Assembly: GCA_021838765.1 (NCBI GenBank)
Contig: JAKCCY010000033.1
Span: 1-24,650 of the forward strand
Direction: 5' to 3'
Origin: Nitrospirota bacterium
GTDB taxonomy: Bacteria > Nitrospirota_A > Leptospirillia > Leptospirillales > Leptospirillaceae
DNA: 24,650 bases
Shown here: one piece after another, positions 7,565-16,219 of the stretch
Numbering within the stretch: the stretch's first letter is position 1
Layout of the letters: each line of letters opens with the position of its first letter
Translations under genes and position numbers: made by a program
Notes under the pieces: generated by a model
Database searches by the model: none
Seen by the model: only the letters and a program-made list of their open reading frames with translations
What the model was told of the DNA's origin: nothing

Positions 7565-8499
7565 TTTCCCTGACGGATTCGTTTTCCTATTGCAAACAGA
7601 TGGCCGAGAGCCATTACGAAAATTTTCCTGTTGCCTCGTCTCTCCTTCCCAAGTCGACGAGACTACCGATCGCTGTCATCTATGCCTTTGCCAGGACGGC
7701 AGATGATTTTGCAGATGAGATTCCCGATACTCGCGAAGCCATGGAGAAACTGTCCAATTGGAGGGAGCTTCTTTTTCAGGCGGCTTCAGGCCCTGTGGAT
7801 CATCCCGTTTTTCGGGCCCTTTCCGATGTGATCCGGGAGTTTTCCCTTCCTGTCGAATGGCTGGATCATCTGATTCGGGCCTTCGAACGGGATCGTGTGG
7901 TAACGAGACATCAATCCTTCGAAGACCTTCTGGGGTATTCGAGACTGTCCGCCAATCCGGTGGGAAGGCTCCTTTTATGGGTTCATGGGTATCGCGATGA
8001 AGCTCTCTTCAAATCTTCCGATGCGATTTGTACGGCTCTCCAGTTGGCCAACTTCTGGCAGGATATCGATGTTGACCGAAAAAAGGACCGTATCTATGTT
8101 CCCAAGGATGAGCTTGCTGCCTGTCATCTGTCCGAGAGAGAGCTCTTTGAACTCTCCGATGAACGTCACCTCATGCTTCTGAAAAGGCTTGACGGATTTA
8201 CGGGAGGTCTTTTTTATCGGGGAAGGGATTTGCCCTCCAAAGTCGGATTCCGTCTCTCCCTCGAACTGCGTCTGGTTCTCTTGGGGGGTCTCGGCATTCT
8301 CAAGATGGGCTGCAATCCCGACCGGAAGATCCGGGAGAGGCCCGTTCTCCGGAAATCGGACTGGATCGGGATCTTTGGGGGAAGCCTTTTGGGGATGGAT
8401 CCATTTGGGCGATTCGACAGGATGGATCCTCTTTTTCAGAACGGAGCGGGTTACGATCCGGATCATATTCCCCTCCTCGAAGCGATCGGAAAGATCTAG
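7561..8499 (+). CDS. hpnC: Hydroxysqualene synthase HpnC
   Basis: HpnC converts presqualene diphosphate to hydroxysqualene. The 312-residue protein shows the family opening YCKQMAESHYENFPVASSLLP (10-30) and the first aspartate motif DDFADE at 48-53. The second motif lies in QLANFWQDIDVDRKKDRIYVP, with N164, D168 and D172. The start ATG overlaps the hpnE stop by four bases, so all three enzymes are translationally coupled in the order D-E-C. No squalene-hopene cyclase follows, so the cyclase must be elsewhere if hopanoids are made. The stop TAG at 8497-8499 lies in a CTAG shared with the convergent gene. Confidence 0.93.
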   Translation: MISLTDSFSYCKQMAESHYENFPVASSLLPKSTRLPIAVIYAFARTADDFADEIPDTREAMEKLSNWRELLFQAASGPVDHPVFRALSDVIREFSLPVEWLDHLIRAFERDRVVTRHQSFEDLLGYSRLSANPVGRLLLWVHGYRDEALFKSSDAICTALQLANFWQDIDVDRKKDRIYVPKDELAACHLSERELFELSDERHLMLLKRLDGFTGGLFYRGRDLPSKVGFRLSLELRLVLLGGLGILKMGCNPDRKIRERPVLRKSDWIGIFGGSLLGMDPFGRFDRMDPLFQNGAGYDPDHIPLLEAIGKI

Positions 8500-9590
8500 T
8501 CGAAGCCGCATTCCATGACGGCGTCGTGGATTCTTGGTCGCCAGATCTTTAACAGATTTTGAGTTCTGGAAGGATGGACCCGGTTGGTCAAAAGGATGAT
8601 GATCCGTCCGTTTCCGGGCTCCATCCAGATCGAAGTTCCTGTATAGCCCAGATGTCCTATGGCCTTTTCAGAGAACAGGTGTCCGGACTGGGAGTCGCCT
8701 GTCGGGGTGTCCCAGCCGCAGGTCCATGAAATCTCTGGCTGTTTTCTTCTGAAATCGGCAAGGATGGCCGGATCAAAAAAAGTCCCCTTTCCCATCCATG
8801 GCAAGACAAGCTTCCAGACCGACAAGGCGCTTCCAAACAGTCCGGCGTGTCCGGAAACCCCTCCCATGTATCGGGCATGCTCATCATGGACAATTCCCGT
8901 AAACGGAATCCCGGCCCCTTCGATCATTTCGGTGGATGCGATCGACTGCATCCTCAAAGGGCTTGCCTCTCCAGTTTCGATGAACCCGGTGTTGAGGATC
9001 TGAAGAGGTTCGGTGACTTTTTCCTTGAATAAACTGGCAAGACTCCTGTTTCCGTAAATCCTTTCGATGATTCTTCCCGCCAGGATATATCCGAAGTCCG
9101 AATATCTGGCCGTTGTCCCCGGAGTGTAGTCGGGGGGGAGATCCAGGATCTTCTGTTCGAGAATCTCCCTGAAGAGAGCGGGATTGTCTGGAGGGATCTC
9201 CCTGTAAAGAGGGGCCCAGGAGAGAAGGCCCGATGAGTGGGAGAGAAGCCGGGAGAAAGGCTGTCTTGCGAGAAAATGTCTGCCTGGCAGGGACATCAGT
9301 TCTTCCAGTGGAGTGGAAGGGGATATGAGCCCCTCTTGTGTCGCCAGAAGGGACAGTGTGGCTGTGACCAATGGTTTGGTCAGTGAAGCCAGGTCAAAGA
9401 GCGTTTTTTCGGTAACGGGAGCTCCGGGAATATCTTTTCTCAGGACACCCGAGCAGAGGAAGGAGTATTGACCGGATGCCACTCCCCAGAGGAGGACCGC
9501 TCCCGGAAAGGCTCCGTTCTGTCGGGCACCTTCGAGGAGGAACCTGATCCTCTCCGAAGATGGTTGATCATGGTCGGAAATGTCTGTCAT
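8496..9590 (-). CDS. Beta-lactamase-family serine hydrolase (class C/esterase-like)
   Basis: The 364-residue protein has the three active-site motifs of the serine beta-lactamase/penicillin-binding fold. These are SLTK at 69-72 (nucleophile S69, K72), YSD at 163-165 in place of the usual YxN, and HLGYTGT at 313-319 in place of KTG. The replaced third motif is more typical of esterases and D-amino-acid peptidases of this family than of true beta-lactamases. No signal peptide is visible, which suggests a cytoplasmic enzyme or a non-classical route. AAGGAGG stands eight bases before the ATG. The substrate is unknown; a role in resistance should not be assumed. Confidence 0.88.
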   Translation of the reverse strand: MTDISDHDQPSSERIRFLLEGARQNGAFPGAVLLWGVASGQYSFLCSGVLRKDIPGAPVTEKTLFDLASLTKPLVTATLSLLATQEGLISPSTPLEELMSLPGRHFLARQPFSRLLSHSSGLLSWAPLYREIPPDNPALFREILEQKILDLPPDYTPGTTARYSDFGYILAGRIIERIYGNRSLASLFKEKVTEPLQILNTGFIETGEASPLRMQSIASTEMIEGAGIPFTGIVHDEHARYMGGVSGHAGLFGSALSVWKLVLPWMGKGTFFDPAILADFRRKQPEISWTCGWDTPTGDSQSGHLFSEKAIGHLGYTGTSIWMEPGNGRIIILLTNRVHPSRTQNLLKIWRPRIHDAVMECGFD

Positions 9591-9603
9591 TCCGGGCTCC
9601 TCC

Positions 9604-9633
9604 TTGATCCAGGGAACGGCGTCCCTATATAGT
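9604..9633 (+). promoter_or_regulatory. Candidate promoter of the tldD operon
   Basis: TTGATC at 9604-9609 and TATAGT at 9628-9633 are 18 bases apart. The -10 sits in the palindrome CTATATAG (9625-9632), so it could also serve the divergent beta-lactamase-like gene, though no good -35 is seen in that direction. Transcription would start near 9640. Confidence 0.45.
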
Positions 9634-9752
9634 GGAGAGACATGTGTTTTCGGGGGCCGGCGGAATTGGACCGATCCAAGACCCTGTCCGGTCTGTTTTT
9701 TGGGGAATTTATGTTCTTGAAGTCGCTACCATTGTGCATTTGGGGGGCAAAG

Positions 9753-11228
9753 ATGTCCATATCGAAAGGTTCCAACATGGGAAGTCAGGAATCAGGACGA
9801 GACCTGGCAGGATTTTTTGAACACCGCTTTGGGGCGTCGCCGGACGTTTTGGACTCGGTGATGAATCTGGCAGCGGGAAGCCATATCGATTTTGCCGATC
9901 TGTACTTCGAACATACTGTTTCGGAAACGATGAGCCTTGAGGAAGGAATTGTTAAAAAGGCGGGGAGCCATATTTCCCAGGGAGCGGGTGCGAGGATCAT
10001 CTCAGGAGAGAAAACAGGATTTGCCCTGACGGAGGAAATCGATCCCAAGATGCTTCATCTGACGATGGCGACAGCCCGGGAGATTGCCCTTCATGGAGGG
10101 GAGGGTGCTGCAAGGTCTCCTGTCGGGAAAATGGTTCGGACACATGAGCTTTACCCGGTCACCAAAGAAGGGCTTGTTCTGCCAACGGATGTGAGGAGAG
10201 AGCTCCTCTCTGAAGCGGATCGTACCGCCAGGGCCTATGACCATCGTGTGAAACAGGTCATGGTGTCTTTGGCGACCGAAGTGAAGTCTGTCCTCACCGT
10301 CCGTGAAGATGGCCAGCTTTCAACGGATCTGAGGCCTCTTTACCGCTTCAACATTACGGTGATCGCTCAAAGTGAAAAAAATCGCCAGACCGGTTCCTAC
10401 GGTTTTGGCGGCAGGGTTCCTTTTTCCGATATCCCGGACATTGAACGCATCAGGCTGGGGGCACGGGAAGCGGCCCGTCAGGCGATCGTGAATCTGGATG
10501 CCCGTGATTGTCCGTCCGGGACGATGCCGGTTGTCCTTGGACCGGGATGGCCGGGGATCCTTCTTCATGAAGCGGTTGGGCATGGACTTGAAGGAGATTT
10601 CAATCGGAAGGGAACATCGGCCTTTTCCGGAAGGATAGGTGAAAAGGTCGCATCCTCTCTCTGCACGGTGATCGACGATGGGACGATTCCGGGGAGAAGG
10701 GGATCCCTGAATGTCGATGACGAGGGAACCCCGACCTCAAGAACCGTTTTGATCGAAAAGGGGATCCTTCGGGGGTATCTGCAGGACCGTCATAATGCCC
10801 GTCTGATGGGGATGAAGGTCACGGGGAATGGCCGCAGGGAATCCTACGCCCACGTTCCGATGCCAAGAATGACGAATACCAGCATGCTCGGGGGGGATTC
10901 CGATCCGAAAGAAATCCTCGAGAGTCTCGATCGCGGGATCTATGCAGTCAATTTCGGTGGAGGCCAGGTTGACATCACCTCCGGAAAATTCGTCTTTTCG
11001 ACATCGGAAGCTTATTACGTCGAGAAGGGGCGGATCCTTTATCCTGTCCGGGGGGCAACACTGATCGGCAGCGGTCCTGAAGTGTTGACGAAGGTTTCGA
11101 TGGTGGGATCGGATATGTCTCTCGATTCCGGGGTGGGGACATGCGGTAAAGACGGACAGTCCGTTCCGGTCGGAGTGGGTCTGCCGACCATTATGGTGGA
11201 AGAATTGACAGTAGGAGGCACAGCATGA
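9753..11228 (+). CDS. tldD: Metalloprotease TldD
   Basis: TldD is the catalytic subunit of the TldD/TldE heterodimer, a peptidase that unfolds and cleaves peptides such as antitoxins and modified-peptide leaders. The zinc motif HEAVGH is present, with H272, E273 and H277 counted from this start. From 9753 the protein has 491 residues, close to the usual 480 or so. GGGGGG lies five bases before this ATG. An ATG at 9777 gives 483 residues and is nearly as good; the open frame back to 9642 starts almost on top of the candidate promoter and is unlikely. The stop overlaps tldE by four bases. Confidence 0.93.
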   Translation: MSISKGSNMGSQESGRDLAGFFEHRFGASPDVLDSVMNLAAGSHIDFADLYFEHTVSETMSLEEGIVKKAGSHISQGAGARIISGEKTGFALTEEIDPKMLHLTMATAREIALHGGEGAARSPVGKMVRTHELYPVTKEGLVLPTDVRRELLSEADRTARAYDHRVKQVMVSLATEVKSVLTVREDGQLSTDLRPLYRFNITVIAQSEKNRQTGSYGFGGRVPFSDIPDIERIRLGAREAARQAIVNLDARDCPSGTMPVVLGPGWPGILLHEAVGHGLEGDFNRKGTSAFSGRIGEKVASSLCTVIDDGTIPGRRGSLNVDDEGTPTSRTVLIEKGILRGYLQDRHNARLMGMKVTGNGRRESYAHVPMPRMTNTSMLGGDSDPKEILESLDRGIYAVNFGGGQVDITSGKFVFSTSEAYYVEKGRILYPVRGATLIGSGPEVLTKVSMVGSDMSLDSGVGTCGKDGQSVPVGVGLPTIMVEELTVGGTA

Positions 11229-12601
11229 GCGACGATGCCGTCGAAAAAGTCGCACAGGGAGAAGATATCCTTTCATTTGTGCTGTCGGAAGCCAAAAAAC
11301 TTGGCGCAACCGATGCGGATGCGCTCTATGTGACAAGCGACGATTACTCCATTTCCGTCCGGAAGGGTGATGTGGAGAAGGTCCACCGAAGCATGAGCAG
11401 GGGGATGGGAATTCGAGTCTTTCGTGGGCAATCCCAGGCGATTGTCTCCACTTCCGATCTGAACAGGGACTCCCTTTCGGATCTGGTGAGGGAAGCGGTG
11501 CGTCTCGCGGGGGAAACCGCTCCAGATGCCCATTCCGGTCTTCCCGATCCTGAGGATCTTGAATTTCGCAGGCCTTTTCCGGATCTTCTGCTTGAAGATG
11601 ATGGTCGGGATGCCCCCTCAGCGAAGCTTCGGCTGGATCTGGCCCTTTCCTGCGAGAAGGCGGCCCTTTCCTACGACAGCCGAATCTCGTCTTCGGAAGG
11701 TGCGGAATTCCAGTCCAGCCGAATGACCCGACAGATGGGAAACACGAGGGGATTTCTCGGTGGAACAAGCCGGACGAACTATGCTCTGTCAGTGACCTCC
11801 ATCGCAAAAGAAGGCGACTCGATGGAACGGGACTATTGGTATGACCAGCGCCCCTTTTTCAGGGACCTTGATTCTCCCGGAGCGATTGGGGCCGAGTCTT
11901 CAAGACGTGCCATTTCGAGACTGAACCCCAAAAGGCCAAAGACCGGAAATGCCCGGATCCTCTTTGATCCGGAAAATGCCCGTTCGCTCATTGGCCATCT
12001 ACTGTCGGCAATATCGGGGCACGCTCTTTACAGGGACGCCACTTACCTGAAAGGTCGTGAAGGATCGAAGGTCGCTTCTTCCCTTTTGACCCTCACGGAG
12101 GACCCCTTCCTTCCGGGAGGCTTCGGGAGCCGTCCGTTTGACGGAGAGGGCGTTCGTGTCGCAAAAAAGGAAATCCTTTCCGGTGGTATTTTGAACGGGT
12201 TCCTTTTCGATAGTTATTCCGCCCGGAAAACCGGCCATAAAACAACAGGAAATGCCGTTCGTTCCCTGGGGGACGCTCCCGTCGTCGGAACCTCGAATGT
12301 CATCGTGACTCCCGGAACGGAAGATCGCTCCGGGCTTTTAAAACAGATGGGCGACGGAATCATGGTAACGGAGCTGATCGGTTTCGGAGTCAATACGGTT
12401 ACCGGAGATTATTCGAGAGGGGCGTTCGGTTACGAAGTTCGGGGTGGAGAGATTCTGGGACCTCTCTCGGAGTTTACGATAGCCGGAACGCTGGACGCTC
12501 TGTTTTCGGGGATCATGGGAATCGGATCGGATGTTTCCAGTAGAAGTTCCATTGTGTGCCCGTCGATTCTTGTGGACGGACTTCGTGTTTCAGGAATCTG
12601 A
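11225..12601 (+). CDS. tldE: TldE/PmbA, non-catalytic partner of TldD
   Basis: The 458-residue protein belongs to the PmbA/TldE half of the family: it shares the fold with TldD but lacks the HExxxH zinc motif. It forms the heterodimer with TldD and shapes the substrate tunnel. The N-terminal region (VRKGDVEKVHRSMSRGMGIRVF) and the C-terminal GFGVNTVTGDYSRGAFGY block are characteristic. The ATG overlaps the tldD stop and has GGAGG just upstream, so equimolar production is expected. The gene for the next protein starts within or just after its 3' end. Confidence 0.93.
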   Translation: MSDDAVEKVAQGEDILSFVLSEAKKLGATDADALYVTSDDYSISVRKGDVEKVHRSMSRGMGIRVFRGQSQAIVSTSDLNRDSLSDLVREAVRLAGETAPDAHSGLPDPEDLEFRRPFPDLLLEDDGRDAPSAKLRLDLALSCEKAALSYDSRISSSEGAEFQSSRMTRQMGNTRGFLGGTSRTNYALSVTSIAKEGDSMERDYWYDQRPFFRDLDSPGAIGAESSRRAISRLNPKRPKTGNARILFDPENARSLIGHLLSAISGHALYRDATYLKGREGSKVASSLLTLTEDPFLPGGFGSRPFDGEGVRVAKKEILSGGILNGFLFDSYSARKTGHKTTGNAVRSLGDAPVVGTSNVIVTPGTEDRSGLLKQMGDGIMVTELIGFGVNTVTGDYSRGAFGYEVRGGEILGPLSEFTIAGTLDALFSGIMGIGSDVSSRSSIVCPSILVDGLRVSGI

Positions 12602-12626
12602 GGTCATTGCCGAGATCTCTGCGGCG

Positions 12627-13250
12627 ATGGAGTTTTTCAAGACACTTCCCGACAGACCGAAAATAACGGTTTTTGCCTCATCTTCTCTTGACCGTTCGGA
12701 TTCGGCCTGGGAGATGGCAAAAGAGCTTGGAAGAGAGATTGCCGGTGCGGGGTTTATGGCTCTGACCGGGGGCCGTGAAGGTCTGATGGGAGCGGTCCTG
12801 GCCGGTTCGAATTCGGTGAGCTCCGGGAGCGGCGTGTCTCTTTATTGTCGCCCTGGATCTCCACCCGGCCGTACACTGGATGGGGATTTTTGTTTTGGGC
12901 AGTTTTTTCTCAGAAAGCAGTTTTTTTTGACACAGTCGGAAGGCTTTGTTGTCTTGCCTGGTGGGTTTGGAACACTTGACGAGCTTTTCGGCTGGCTGGC
13001 CTTTTCAAGGATCGATGGTTCATATCAGGTTCCGGCGGTTCTCCTCGACGACCGCTCCCATCCTTTCTGGACTCCTTTGTGGCAACCACTTCTGGAAAAG
13101 CTGTTCACAAGGAAGGTTGCGGCTGACACTCCTCCTTCTCCGGTCATTTCTTTTTCCGTAAGGGAGACGATTGCCTGTCTGGGGATCGATCGGCTAAAAG
13201 ATGGTCGTATATCCAACCTTGACAGGGATCAGGGTAAAAGCAGAGCTTGA
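12627..13250 (+). CDS. LOG-family protein (lysine-decarboxylase-like Rossmann fold)
   Basis: The family includes cytokinin-type nucleoside 5'-monophosphate phosphoribohydrolases and related nucleotide-binding proteins of unclear role. The signature PGGFGTLDE lies at residues 111-119 from this start, preceded by the conserved FLRKQFF block. The glycine-rich ALTGGREGLMGAVLAG is the Rossmann phosphate region. The start is uncertain: ATG 12627 gives 207 residues and fits where similarity begins, but its ribosome-binding site is weak. GTG 12585 and ATG 12531 would overlap tldE. The 3' end overlaps the convergent outer-membrane gene by 57 bases. It is probably co-transcribed with tldD-tldE. Confidence 0.82.
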   Translation: MEFFKTLPDRPKITVFASSSLDRSDSAWEMAKELGREIAGAGFMALTGGREGLMGAVLAGSNSVSSGSGVSLYCRPGSPPGRTLDGDFCFGQFFLRKQFFLTQSEGFVVLPGGFGTLDELFGWLAFSRIDGSYQVPAVLLDDRSHPFWTPLWQPLLEKLFTRKVAADTPPSPVISFSVRETIACLGIDRLKDGRISNLDRDQGKSRA

Positions 13251-14012
13251 GAGTCCTCCCCCGGAAAAAGGGCCTCCCTGTGTTTCGTAATCGATCTCAA
13301 AATAGATACCCTGATGGCGGTTGACTCCAAAGGGAATCAGGACCCCAGGTCCAACCCGGAATCCGAACGCCATGGCGCCAACGCCTGTACCTGCGGAATC
13401 GGTTGAAACATTGAAGACGGGACCCATTGCGGCCTCAATATAGGGCACAAGCGTCAGCTTCTGGTTCCCCATGATCATGGGGAACCCTCCACCATTGTCA
13501 AAGTAATACTGTACCCCCAGAAGGACCGGTATATTGGTATCATTTGAAAATGCGTGGATGGAGATTCCCAGAGTGGCCACAAGGTTCGGGAGAATCGTAT
13601 ACCCGGCCTCGAGATCCACAAGGAATCCGACTCCTGTCTGGGCGTTTCCTGTTGCGCCGGAAACGGTTGGACCGACACTTGGGACAAATCCGAGTGCGGC
13701 ATCGAAAAGGATCTGATTGGGCTGGGCCAGGGGATTGACGGTTGTTCCCACTCCAATGTCAGGAGTATTGGTAAATTCCGGAGAGTTGTCAGATCCTGAA
13801 CCCGGGTCGGAAAAATTCGGGGTATCTTCTCCGTCTGCGGCAAGAAGGGTAGCCGGTCGTATTCCAGCGGCCAGAATGAATAGTCCCAGGAAAAGAGTGG
13901 CGAAGAGGAAGGGAGCCATGAAAAGCGATGCGATCGCTGGCTTTTCATGGTGGACTGATTCGGTTTTGCGGGGCTTGGTCCTGTTCTTTTTCCCGATCAA
14001 GAGATTCTCCAT
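13194..14012 (-). CDS. Probable outer-membrane beta-barrel protein
   Basis: I do not recognise a specific family. From the ATG at 14012 the protein has 272 residues. A basic N-terminal region of about 30 residues (GKKNRTKPRK) leads into a strong hydrophobic segment (MAPFLFATLFLGLFILAAG) and a likely cleavage near LLA-ADG. A low-complexity acidic linker rich in D, S, P and N follows. The rest is alternating amphipathic strands with glycine and aromatic residues, and the last residue is F in VGYTTIF, the usual BAM-recognition end of barrel proteins. Eight to ten strands seem possible. No good ribosome-binding site is visible at any in-frame start; the open frame extends back to 14216, which would overlap radA. 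It is convergent with the LOG gene. Confidence 0.75.
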   Translation of the reverse strand: MENLLIGKKNRTKPRKTESVHHEKPAIASLFMAPFLFATLFLGLFILAAGIRPATLLAADGEDTPNFSDPGSGSDNSPEFTNTPDIGVGTTVNPLAQPNQILFDAALGFVPSVGPTVSGATGNAQTGVGFLVDLEAGYTILPNLVATLGISIHAFSNDTNIPVLLGVQYYFDNGGGFPMIMGNQKLTLVPYIEAAMGPVFNVSTDSAGTGVGAMAFGFRVGPGVLIPFGVNRHQGIYFEIDYETQGGPFSGGGLSSSAFTLIPVKVGYTTIF

Positions 14013-14129
14013 AAGGTGGATCACAGGGATGCCGAGTCCCCGATTGGGTTCGATTTCTGAAAAACATAACACAACAATGGATTCCTTCATAGGGGGCCAA
14101 TTCGGCCGTATGAATGGCGGAAAGGGAAA

Positions 14130-15545
14130 ATGAGCCGAAAAGATCAAGCGTCTTTCGTTTGTCCAGCGTGCGGATATCGATCTCCCCGGTGGATGGGATT
14201 TTGCCCAAATTGTCACGAAGCCCCGGATGGTCTGGTCGAATGGGTCGCTCCTGCAACTCGTCTTGAGGCAATTATCCAGAATGAAAAGAATGACCAGCCG
14301 CCTCGTTCTGTTCCGATCTCTGAAGTGGGTAGCCGGACGATTGAACGGATTGCGACAGGGTTTTCCGAGGTTGACCGGGTGTTGGGGGGAGGTCTTGTTC
14401 CCGGCTCGTTCGTTCTCTTGGGAGGGGACCCGGGAGTGGGAAAGTCCACACTCATCCTGCAGGCATTGTCCCGAATTGCGCGTTCCAGAAAAGTGTTGAT
14501 CGCTGCCGGGGAAGAATCTCCGGAGCAGATACGGATGCGTTATGACCGTCTTGGGGAGCCATCAGGAGCGCTTCACCTGATGGCGGAGACAGACCTTGAG
14601 GCTGTTTTGGCTGAAGTTGTTCGTCTTTCCCCTGAAATCCTTGTCGTGGATTCGATCCAGACGATTACGATGCCCCAGATGGGACTTGTTTCAGGCTCCG
14701 TGGCGCTTTTAAGGGAATCGGCCACACTTCTTCTGGAGGTTGCCAAAAAATCCGGTGTAACGGTTCTTGTCATTGGCCATGTGACAAAAGATGGGCAGAT
14801 TGCGGGACCCAGAGTTCTTGAACATCTGGTGGACACGGTCCTGTATCTTGAAGGGGAAAGGCATCACCCCCTGCGGATGCTCCGGTCGGTTAAAAACCGT
14901 TTCGGACCAACGGGAGAACTGGGGATTTTCGAGATGGTTCCGGAAGGGCTTCGGGAGGTCGAAAACCCCTCCTCCTTTTTCCTGGAGGGCAGGCGCCCCA
15001 ATTTGTCCGGATCCATCATTGTTCCTGGAATGGAGGGATCCAGACCGATTCTGGTCGAGTTGCAGACTCTTGTGAATCCGACAGTCTTCCCGAACCCCAG
15101 GCGTGTCGCCCAAGGGGTCAGCCTCCAGAGACTTTCGCTCATGACTGCGGTATTGTCGAGGCGAACGGGGCTTGAACTTGGCGGGATGGATCTCTTTGTC
15201 AATATTGTGGGAGGTGTCGACGTGGACGAGCCGGCGATCGATCTTCCCGTTGCGTTATCCCTTGCGGGCTCCTTCAGGAACCTGGCTCTTCCTTCCGACT
15301 GGGTTGTCATGGGGGAGATCGGTCTTGGCGGAGAGGTCCGGCGTATCCCGCATCTTGCCGAACGCTTGAAAGAAGCGGAAAGACATGGATTCCGGCATGC
15401 CATCCTGCCCGGCGGGTCTGCGGATTCTTCCAAAACCAAAAAGGACCCCCTTCGTGCCGGAAAGATGGGTGGGCTCAGTTTTCATCCGGTGACGGAGCTC
15501 CGGGAGGCGATTGATTTGCTGAAAGATGTCGGGAGAAAAGGATGA
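14130..15545 (+). CDS. radA: DNA repair/recombination protein RadA
   Basis: RadA (Sms) is a hexameric RecA-like ATPase that drives branch migration in recombination. The 471-residue protein has all family parts: a zinc finger at C11, C14, C25 and C28; Walker A GGDPGVGKST near 98-107; Walker B ILVVDS; the RadA-specific KNRFG motif; and a C-terminal Lon-protease-like domain that lacks protease activity. A purine-rich GGAAAGGG at 14119-14126 precedes the ATG. The stop overlaps tsaB by four bases, so RadA heads a housekeeping operon. The 117-bp gap upstream also holds the start region of the divergent barrel gene, with an AT-rich patch near 14062-14072. Confidence 0.96.
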   Translation: MSRKDQASFVCPACGYRSPRWMGFCPNCHEAPDGLVEWVAPATRLEAIIQNEKNDQPPRSVPISEVGSRTIERIATGFSEVDRVLGGGLVPGSFVLLGGDPGVGKSTLILQALSRIARSRKVLIAAGEESPEQIRMRYDRLGEPSGALHLMAETDLEAVLAEVVRLSPEILVVDSIQTITMPQMGLVSGSVALLRESATLLLEVAKKSGVTVLVIGHVTKDGQIAGPRVLEHLVDTVLYLEGERHHPLRMLRSVKNRFGPTGELGIFEMVPEGLREVENPSSFFLEGRRPNLSGSIIVPGMEGSRPILVELQTLVNPTVFPNPRRVAQGVSLQRLSLMTAVLSRRTGLELGGMDLFVNIVGGVDVDEPAIDLPVALSLAGSFRNLALPSDWVVMGEIGLGGEVRRIPHLAERLKEAERHGFRHAILPGGSADSSKTKKDPLRAGKMGGLSFHPVTELREAIDLLKDVGRKG

Positions 15546-16195
15546 TCCATCTGTCTGTTGAGTGTTCCACTGGAGTTTTGGGGCTGGCCCTTCTGGATGA
15601 TCAGAAATGTTTGGGAAAGGTGTCTTTGTCGGCCTCCGGGGCGGCGAGCGAAATTCTTCCCCAGTCGGTCGCTCTCCTCCTGGAGTCTTCAAAGAAAAAA
15701 TCAACGGATATCCGAATGATTTCTGTTTCGAAAGGGCCTGGGAACTATAGCTCCCTTCGTGTTGCTCATTCTTTCGGCAGCGGGCTTGCGATCTCTCTGG
15801 GAGTTCCGCTGGTGAGTGTCTCTCCCTTTGATACGCTGGCTCTCCAGTGGCGTCTGGTCGATTCCGATGCTCTTCTTTTGGTCATTGATGCCAGACAGTC
15901 CGAGGTTTTGGGGGAACGAAGGGTCAGAGACCCCATCACGGGAGACTGGATCTGTGATCCGGATTGGTCTCCCATGGAAACACCTGTGGAGATTGGCGAG
16001 CTCCTTCAGCAGGTTCGGAATGTGACCGTTATTGGCCCTGGAGTGATTTATTTACCAGCTGAACCAGAACTTTTATGGCCCAGTCTTTCCTTCCCCAGAG
16101 GAACGGATCTCCCTCCTGATCCGATTTATCAGGGACGAGCTGCTGTTTTGTTTGGTGGTGACCGTTCCATTGTCTATGGTCGAAATGCGGTTTGA
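15542..16195 (+). CDS. tsaB: tRNA t6A synthesis protein TsaB
   Basis: TsaB (YeaZ) is the ASKHA-fold partner of TsaD in adding threonylcarbamoyl to A37 of ANN-decoding tRNAs. The 217-residue protein shows the family motif KGPGNYSSLRVAHSFGSGLA (about 64-83), equivalent to GPGSFTGLRIG in other species. The opening HLSVECSTGVLGLALL is the first ASKHA strand pair. It is slightly shorter than the E. coli protein. Translation is coupled to radA by ATGA, with GGGAGAAAAGG just upstream. The following gene is rimI, a common neighbour. TsaD, TsaE and TsaC are not in the window. Confidence 0.93.
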   Translation: MIHLSVECSTGVLGLALLDDQKCLGKVSLSASGAASEILPQSVALLLESSKKKSTDIRMISVSKGPGNYSSLRVAHSFGSGLAISLGVPLVSVSPFDTLALQWRLVDSDALLLVIDARQSEVLGERRVRDPITGDWICDPDWSPMETPVEIGELLQQVRNVTVIGPGVIYLPAEPELLWPSLSFPRGTDLPPDPIYQGRAAVLFGGDRSIVYGRNAV

Positions 16196-16219
16196 CCATT
16201 CGGAGGAGCGAGGATTCTG

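Noticed and set aside
10737..11807. Minus-strand open frame of 356 codons across tldD and tldE
   Set aside because: The protein is rich in H, R and P, as expected for an antisense shadow, and both plus-strand genes are firm.
14095..14107. GGCC-N5-GGCC repeat upstream of radA as an operator
   Set aside because: Four-base GC arms of this kind are expected often by chance at this composition.
14013..14216. Extended start of the barrel gene
   Set aside because: It would overlap the radA start, and the added residues would place the signal segment about 100 residues into the protein.
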